A stretch of 18,002 bases of DNA from G020353115 sp964389685 (GTDB taxonomy: Bacteria; Bacteroidota; Bacteroidia; Bacteroidales; VadinHA17), in assembly GCA_964389685.1 (NCBI GenBank), contig CAYMFM010000081.1, positions 1 to 18,002 of the forward strand. The letters run 5' to 3'. Positions 14,498 to 18,002 of this stretch are shown here, one piece after another. The position numbers were made by a program, and so were the translations under genes. Position 1 is the first letter of the stretch; each line of letters starts with the position of its first letter. The notes under the pieces were generated by a model. That model had not been told where the DNA came from and ran no database searches. It saw only the letters and a program-made list of their open reading frames with translations.

Positions 14498-14544
14498 CGT
14501 TCTCCAAGAGTACAAATTCCTGCCTGGTGTGCAAAAGCCGGGAA

Positions 14545-15363
14545 ATGAAACCCATCTATTCCGGTATACTCAGAAAATGCCTGAATTGTGGATTTGTAAC
14601 TGCTAGCTTAACAGGGGATAGAGTGAAAATTGATAAACTTTACCATGCAAGATATTTTCAGGGCGAAGAGTATATGGATTACCAAAAGGACAAGGTGATC
14701 CTTCAAAAAAAATTCAGGAGGAGAGTTAATCAGATCTTCAAATTGGCTGGAAGAGAGAATATAAAATCGATCCTTGATATCGGTTGCGCATATGGTTTTT
14801 TTGGAGAGGTGGCTCGGACAATGATTCCCGAAGCATCCTATCAGGGATTTGATATTTCGCAGGAGGCAATACGATATGCTTCTGAGCATCTGAACTTGAA
14901 TGTGATTAGAGCCAATTACCTCGAATCTACGGCAGACATGCAGTTTACCGATGCCTGTATGTGGGATGTGATAGAGCACCTTCAATACCCGGACCGATTC
15001 CTGGAAAAAATTCACACTGAGCTTGAACCCGCTGGTAGATTGTGGATCACGACGGGCGATATTGATGCCCTGATCCCACGGATCATGAAAAGGAGATGGC
15101 GCATGATCCATCCACCGACACACCTGCACTATTTTTCATCCCAGACTCTGAGGCACCTGTTGACCAGGAAGGGATTTGAGGTTCAAAGGATATCTCACCC
15201 ACCCGTTATCCGAGGATTACGACAGATTTTTTATTCTTATTTTATGTTGGGGAAAAATCCAGGGACAATGGTTCAAAAAATCCATTCAATTATTCCTCCA
15301 AAGATGTGTGTTTATATGAATACTTTTGATATCATGTTTCTAATGGCAGTTAAAAAAGGATAG
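14545..15363 (+). CDS. Class I SAM-dependent methyltransferase, start disturbed by repeats
   Basis: Predicted cytoplasmic methyltransferase, 272 aa from ATG 14545. SAM-binding motif I is LDIGCAYGFF (77-86), the acidic strand-2 region is GFDIS (101-105), WDVIEHL (140-146) is the post-motif typical of the Methyltransf_23-like group, and PTHLHYFS (191-198) matches enzymes seen in envelope polysaccharide loci. Just before ATG 14545 the frame encodes CLVC, and CLNC follows at 12-15; together they form a Cys4 zinc ribbon usual at the N terminus of this group. True coding should therefore begin before 14521, but only GTG 14527 or distant TTG/GTG codons (14221, 14344, 14353) exist in frame there. I infer that repeat insertion damaged the original start. 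The gene ends 10 nt before the next, so they are likely co-transcribed. Confidence 0.8.
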   Translation: MKPIYSGILRKCLNCGFVTASLTGDRVKIDKLYHARYFQGEEYMDYQKDKVILQKKFRRRVNQIFKLAGRENIKSILDIGCAYGFFGEVARTMIPEASYQGFDISQEAIRYASEHLNLNVIRANYLESTADMQFTDACMWDVIEHLQYPDRFLEKIHTELEPAGRLWITTGDIDALIPRIMKRRWRMIHPPTHLHYFSSQTLRHLLTRKGFEVQRISHPPVIRGLRQIFYSYFMLGKNPGTMVQKIHSIIPPKMCVYMNTFDIMFLMAVKKG

Positions 15364-15373
15364 AAAGCGATTC

Positions 15374-17695
15374 ATGAAGAAATTTTTTACACATAACTCA
15401 TTTTGTGGCTCTCTTGCAACCATCGTGCTATCCACCCTGGTTTTGTATCTCCTGTTTGGTGAATTGCTCCGGTCTCCAAACACCGTTTATTTTGCAGGTA
15501 GTGGAGACGGACTAAAGAGTTATTATGGTACGCTTTACCATGTTGCCCATGATACCACCTATGCCCGGTTTACCGGCATGAATTACCCGTATGGTGAGAT
15601 GGTCCTCTTCACGGATAATCAGCCGGTTGTCGCCAATACCATTAAGTTTATCAGTGAAAATATTATTGATATTTCCGGACATACCATTGGTATTTTAAAT
15701 CTGCTGATGCTGTTTTCCATAGTCATTGCTTCACTTTTTCTATTCCTGATTTTCAGGGAACTTAAACTTCCTGTTCCGGTATCGGTGGTTTTGGGAGTGG
15801 CTATGGCCTTTCTTTCCCCACAGATCGGCCGTTTGGGGGGGCATTTTTCCCTCAGCTATCTGTTTTTCATACCTCTGATGATCTACCTGTTGATCCGGTT
15901 TCACAAGCACCAATCCTATTGGGTTAGCATCACCATTGGCATTGTAACATTACTTGCCGCCTTTACACACATGTATTTCCTTGGTTTCTTCGGAATTCTT
16001 TTTCTCTTCTACTGGATTACCTTGATCATCACCGAACGGACAGAATTTGGAAACTACCGGGTATTTCTTTCTCATGTACTGATACAGGTCATTTTTCCTG
16101 TAGCCTGTTTTTACCTCTACTCAGCCATCAATGACCCGGTAACCGACCGGACTGCCAGTCCCTGGGGCTTCCTCTATTACCGTGCCTACCCTGAAAGCGT
16201 CTTTTTACCCGTAGGCAAACCCTATGGCAAATTTCTCGACCGCATCATGACATTCAACCATATTGACTGGGAAGGGTGGGCTTATATCGGTTTGGTTGGA
16301 CTGATTGGTTTTATCTTTATCATTATACAAATCGGGACAAAGATCTGGAGAAAGAAATTTTCAGAAATCCTTCATGTAACGAACCACAAATTACTGAACA
16401 TTTTTTTCTGGGCATCGTTTGCTGCATTGCTCTATTCTTTTGGACTTCCTTTTATCATGGGTCTGGAAGGATGGCTTGATTACCTTGGACCTGTGCGGCA
16501 GATGAGAGGGATTGCCCGGTTTTCCTGGTTGTTTTTTTATGTCATAAATGTCGTGACATTTTACCTTTTCTGGAACTGGTTGAAGGAAAAGAAACGGACA
16601 GTGGTATACTGGAGCCTTCTTTTGCTGCCACTGCTATTCATTTTTTACGATGCCTGGCTTAATGCACGCAGTATGGAGTATTATATGAATAACCGAATTC
16701 CCATGCTTGACGATAGGGAGAATAGGCTGCCAGAGAATCAATGGATAAAAGAGATCGATCCTGCCGATTACCAGGCAATTATTCCGATCCCCTATTTCCA
16801 TGTCGGATCGGAAAATATCTGGATTGAGAGCCGGTGTGAAATAATGAAACATGTTTTTATTGCTTCATTAAAGACCGGATTGCCCACCAACGGTGTAATG
16901 CTGAGCAGAACCTCGATCAGCCAGTCGTTCCGTAACATTGAACTGGTGATGGAACCCTACCGGGAACCATTCATATTGGAGGATTTACCAAACCGGAAAC
17001 CATTCCTGGTACTGGCGTCCAAATGTGACGAAATGAGCAGGCCTGAACAACAACTGTTAAAAAGAGCGGACTACATTACGGATAATGATCTCTTTACAAT
17101 CAGTTCGATTCAGGTTAATACACTGAGGGAGATGGCCGGTGAGCAGAGGACCATAGTGATCGATGAATTGAAAACCAGAGAGCTATTTCCGCAAAGGGAA
17201 TTCCTGGTCTCCGATTCCTCGGGAGGTTGGTTTTACAATGGATTTGAGGATTCGGCAGGTGAATTCTATTACGGAAAATCAGGATACTCGGGTAACATCA
17301 AAGAGTACAATACCATCTATTTTGGTAACCTCCCCGGTGCAATGAGCGATTCACTTTTTGTCATCTCTTTCTGGCTTGGTGATGCCCGGAAAGACCTGGT
17401 TCCAAGGTCAACCATTGAATTTGCACTGACCGATTCAACGGGCCGGTTCATTCATGCCGAATACAGGAACCTGGGTAACCTTTACACGGCACTGGATGAT
17501 GATTGGGCGTTGCTGGAATATTCGATGATCAATACCGATTCGGGCAATCAACTGAAAGTGACCATCTGGAATCAGCAACTGAAAAAAGAGACCTTGCACA
17601 TTGATGAACTGATGATCCGGCAATCATCGCTGGATGTTTATCGGGAGATTGATGGAGGAGTATCAAAGAATAACCGGTTTTATCCCTGCAAATAA
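15374..17695 (+). CDS. Large multi-pass membrane protein, GT-C glycosyltransferase-like
   Basis: A 773-aa protein whose first ~430 residues hold roughly ten hydrophobic segments and whose last ~330 are soluble, ending in a beta-rich domain. The first large loop after the N-terminal helix (about 12-32) reads SGDGLKSYYG (43-52), then MNYPYGEMVLFTDNQPVVA (69-87). Acidic residues in this position (Asp45, Asp81) resemble the catalytic loop of polyprenol-phosphate-sugar-dependent GT-C enzymes and DUF6311/PMT-like proteins. The family call is from layout and motif style, not a firm match. Two genes upstream, the GtrB/DPM1-like enzyme could make its lipid-linked donor. The ATG lies 10 nt after the methyltransferase stop. 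The C-terminal domain (about 600-770) could bind carbohydrate; this is inference. Confidence 0.6.
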   Translation: MKKFFTHNSFCGSLATIVLSTLVLYLLFGELLRSPNTVYFAGSGDGLKSYYGTLYHVAHDTTYARFTGMNYPYGEMVLFTDNQPVVANTIKFISENIIDISGHTIGILNLLMLFSIVIASLFLFLIFRELKLPVPVSVVLGVAMAFLSPQIGRLGGHFSLSYLFFIPLMIYLLIRFHKHQSYWVSITIGIVTLLAAFTHMYFLGFFGILFLFYWITLIITERTEFGNYRVFLSHVLIQVIFPVACFYLYSAINDPVTDRTASPWGFLYYRAYPESVFLPVGKPYGKFLDRIMTFNHIDWEGWAYIGLVGLIGFIFIIIQIGTKIWRKKFSEILHVTNHKLLNIFFWASFAALLYSFGLPFIMGLEGWLDYLGPVRQMRGIARFSWLFFYVINVVTFYLFWNWLKEKKRTVVYWSLLLLPLLFIFYDAWLNARSMEYYMNNRIPMLDDRENRLPENQWIKEIDPADYQAIIPIPYFHVGSENIWIESRCEIMKHVFIASLKTGLPTNGVMLSRTSISQSFRNIELVMEPYREPFILEDLPNRKPFLVLASKCDEMSRPEQQLLKRADYITDNDLFTISSIQVNTLREMAGEQRTIVIDELKTRELFPQREFLVSDSSGGWFYNGFEDSAGEFYYGKSGYSGNIKEYNTIYFGNLPGAMSDSLFVISFWLGDARKDLVPRSTIEFALTDSTGRFIHAEYRNLGNLYTALDDDWALLEYSMINTDSGNQLKVTIWNQQLKKETLHIDELMIRQSSLDVYREIDGGVSKNNRFYPCK

Positions 17696-17838
17696 AAACC
17701 ATTTTATAATCCCCCTTGATCCCTCCAATCCGAGAAATACTTCACAATTCCGGTAACGAAATCGAATAATCATCTGGAGATAGATTATAACCCAGGGTCT
17801 TCTACAAAATTGTGGTTTGATCATTTTCACACGATGTC

Positions 17839-17896
17839 AATGTAGGTCGACTCTCCCGAGTCGACTAATAGGCGACTTACAAAGTCGCCCTACATT
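17839..17896. repeat. Three-way-junction palindrome (AATGTAGG...CCTACATT)
   Basis: Outer arms AATGTAGG (17839-17846) and CCTACATT (17889-17896) enclose two perfect 8-bp hairpins: GTCGACTC-TCCC-GAGTCGAC (17846-17865) and GGCGACTT-ACA-AAGTCGCC (17871-17889). The outermost base pair is shared between arms and hairpins. The architecture is the same as that of 1101-1186 though the sequence is unrelated. Confidence 0.85.
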
Positions 17897-17954
17897 GTTT
17901 ATTGGAAATTTAAACCTATCGGTAATATTGATCAGCTTTAAAAAATCCTTAACC

Positions 17955-17977
17955 CGAAAAATTCTTTGAATTTTTCG
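17955..17977. repeat. AT-rich 10-bp hairpin at window end
   Basis: CGAAAAATTC (17955-17964), TTT, GAATTTTTCG (17968-17977) is a perfect stem. TTTTCG (17972-17977) could instead pair with CGAAAA (17992-17997) around GCCA/TGGC, giving two exclusive folds. Confidence 0.6.
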
Positions 17978-18002
17978 CCATTTATGGCTGACGAAAAGTC
18001 AA

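Larger units (their letters stand above)
14187..14520. other. Repeat-filled gap before and into the methyltransferase 5' end
   Basis: After TTTGTATATTG (14219-14229, promoter-like and similar to the sequence at 13226-13236) comes an ATG at 14258, then a run of palindromes to about 14497: AGCCT/AGGCT (14264-14276), CACAGGGC/GCCCTGTG (14289-14307), GCCCT/AGGGC (14331-14343), a CCTGCC-type cluster (14399-14440), the perfect palindrome GCGCTCTG/CAGAGCGC (14460-14475) and TCCGCCA/TGGCGGA (14482-14497). The methyltransferase frame stays open through all of it from 14221, but the translated stretch is Arg/Gly-rich and not protein-like, so it is probably not coding. Confidence 0.65.
17696..18002. other. 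Intergenic tail with palindromes
   Basis: No gene start or end is visible in the last 307 bp. It contains the three-way palindrome at 17839-17896 and a 10-bp hairpin at 17955-17977. No U-rich tract follows either, so they are not classic intrinsic terminators. Confidence 0.6.

Noticed and set aside
14221..14544. Long N-terminal extension of the methyltransferase from TTG 14221
   Set aside because: The stretch translates hairpin DNA into Arg/Gly-rich sequence with no family similarity; only the part from about 14500 looks coding.

Overview
The window looks like chromosomal DNA from a Bacteroidota bacterium, probably Bacteroidales-like. Evidence: a ParA-ParB-DUF5683-MltD gene order, a BT0820-type HAD hydrolase, four promoter boxes matching the Bacteroidota -7 consensus TAnnTTTG, weak or absent Shine-Dalgarno sequences, and abundant short palindromic repeats of the kind seen beside REP-associated (HUH) transposases. 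No rRNA, tRNA, CRISPR array or phage gene was seen. Genus or species cannot be read from the sequence.

Layout. 43-2929: a Gfo/Idh/MocA oxidoreductase, then a HAD-type phosphatase overlapping a glutaminyl-peptide cyclotransferase lipoprotein, with a composite palindromic element (1101-1186) between. 2930-3699: a 770-bp gene-free stretch crowded with hairpins. 3700-4647 (minus): a diacylglycerol-kinase-family lipid kinase. 4864-8890: parA, parB, a DUF5683 membrane protein and an MltD-like lytic transglycosylase with LysM repeats, joining chromosome segregation to cell-wall remodelling. 8980-13225: an SGNH hydrolase-fold protein and an MBOAT (AlgI/PatA-like) acyltransferase, a likely polysaccharide or peptidoglycan O-acylation pair. 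The pair is split by a 1.2-kb island (about 10520-11710) holding an intact RAYT/TnpA_REP HUH transposase between two direct copies of a complex repeat block. 13257-17695: a polyprenol-phosphate-type glycosyltransferase, a SAM methyltransferase and a large multi-pass membrane protein resembling GT-C glycosyltransferases, suggesting envelope glycan assembly. 17696-18002: palindromes only.

The most unusual content is the palindrome population. Several hairpins occur both as an 'empty' form with a tiny loop and as a 'filled' form with a second GC-rich palindrome in the loop (10726-10744 versus 11563-11603; 3061-3086 versus 3520-3584; plain CAACCC..GGGTTG hairpins versus 10529-10564 and 11624-11673). 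This looks like a mini-palindrome family that inserts into the loops of other palindromes. One copy lies at the 5' end of the methyltransferase gene, where removing 16 nt (14483-14498) would create an in-frame ATG just before an otherwise truncated Cys4 zinc-ribbon. The MBOAT start codon also lies at the same distance from a hairpin as the ATG carried by the island's repeat unit. Mobility and function of these elements are inferences.
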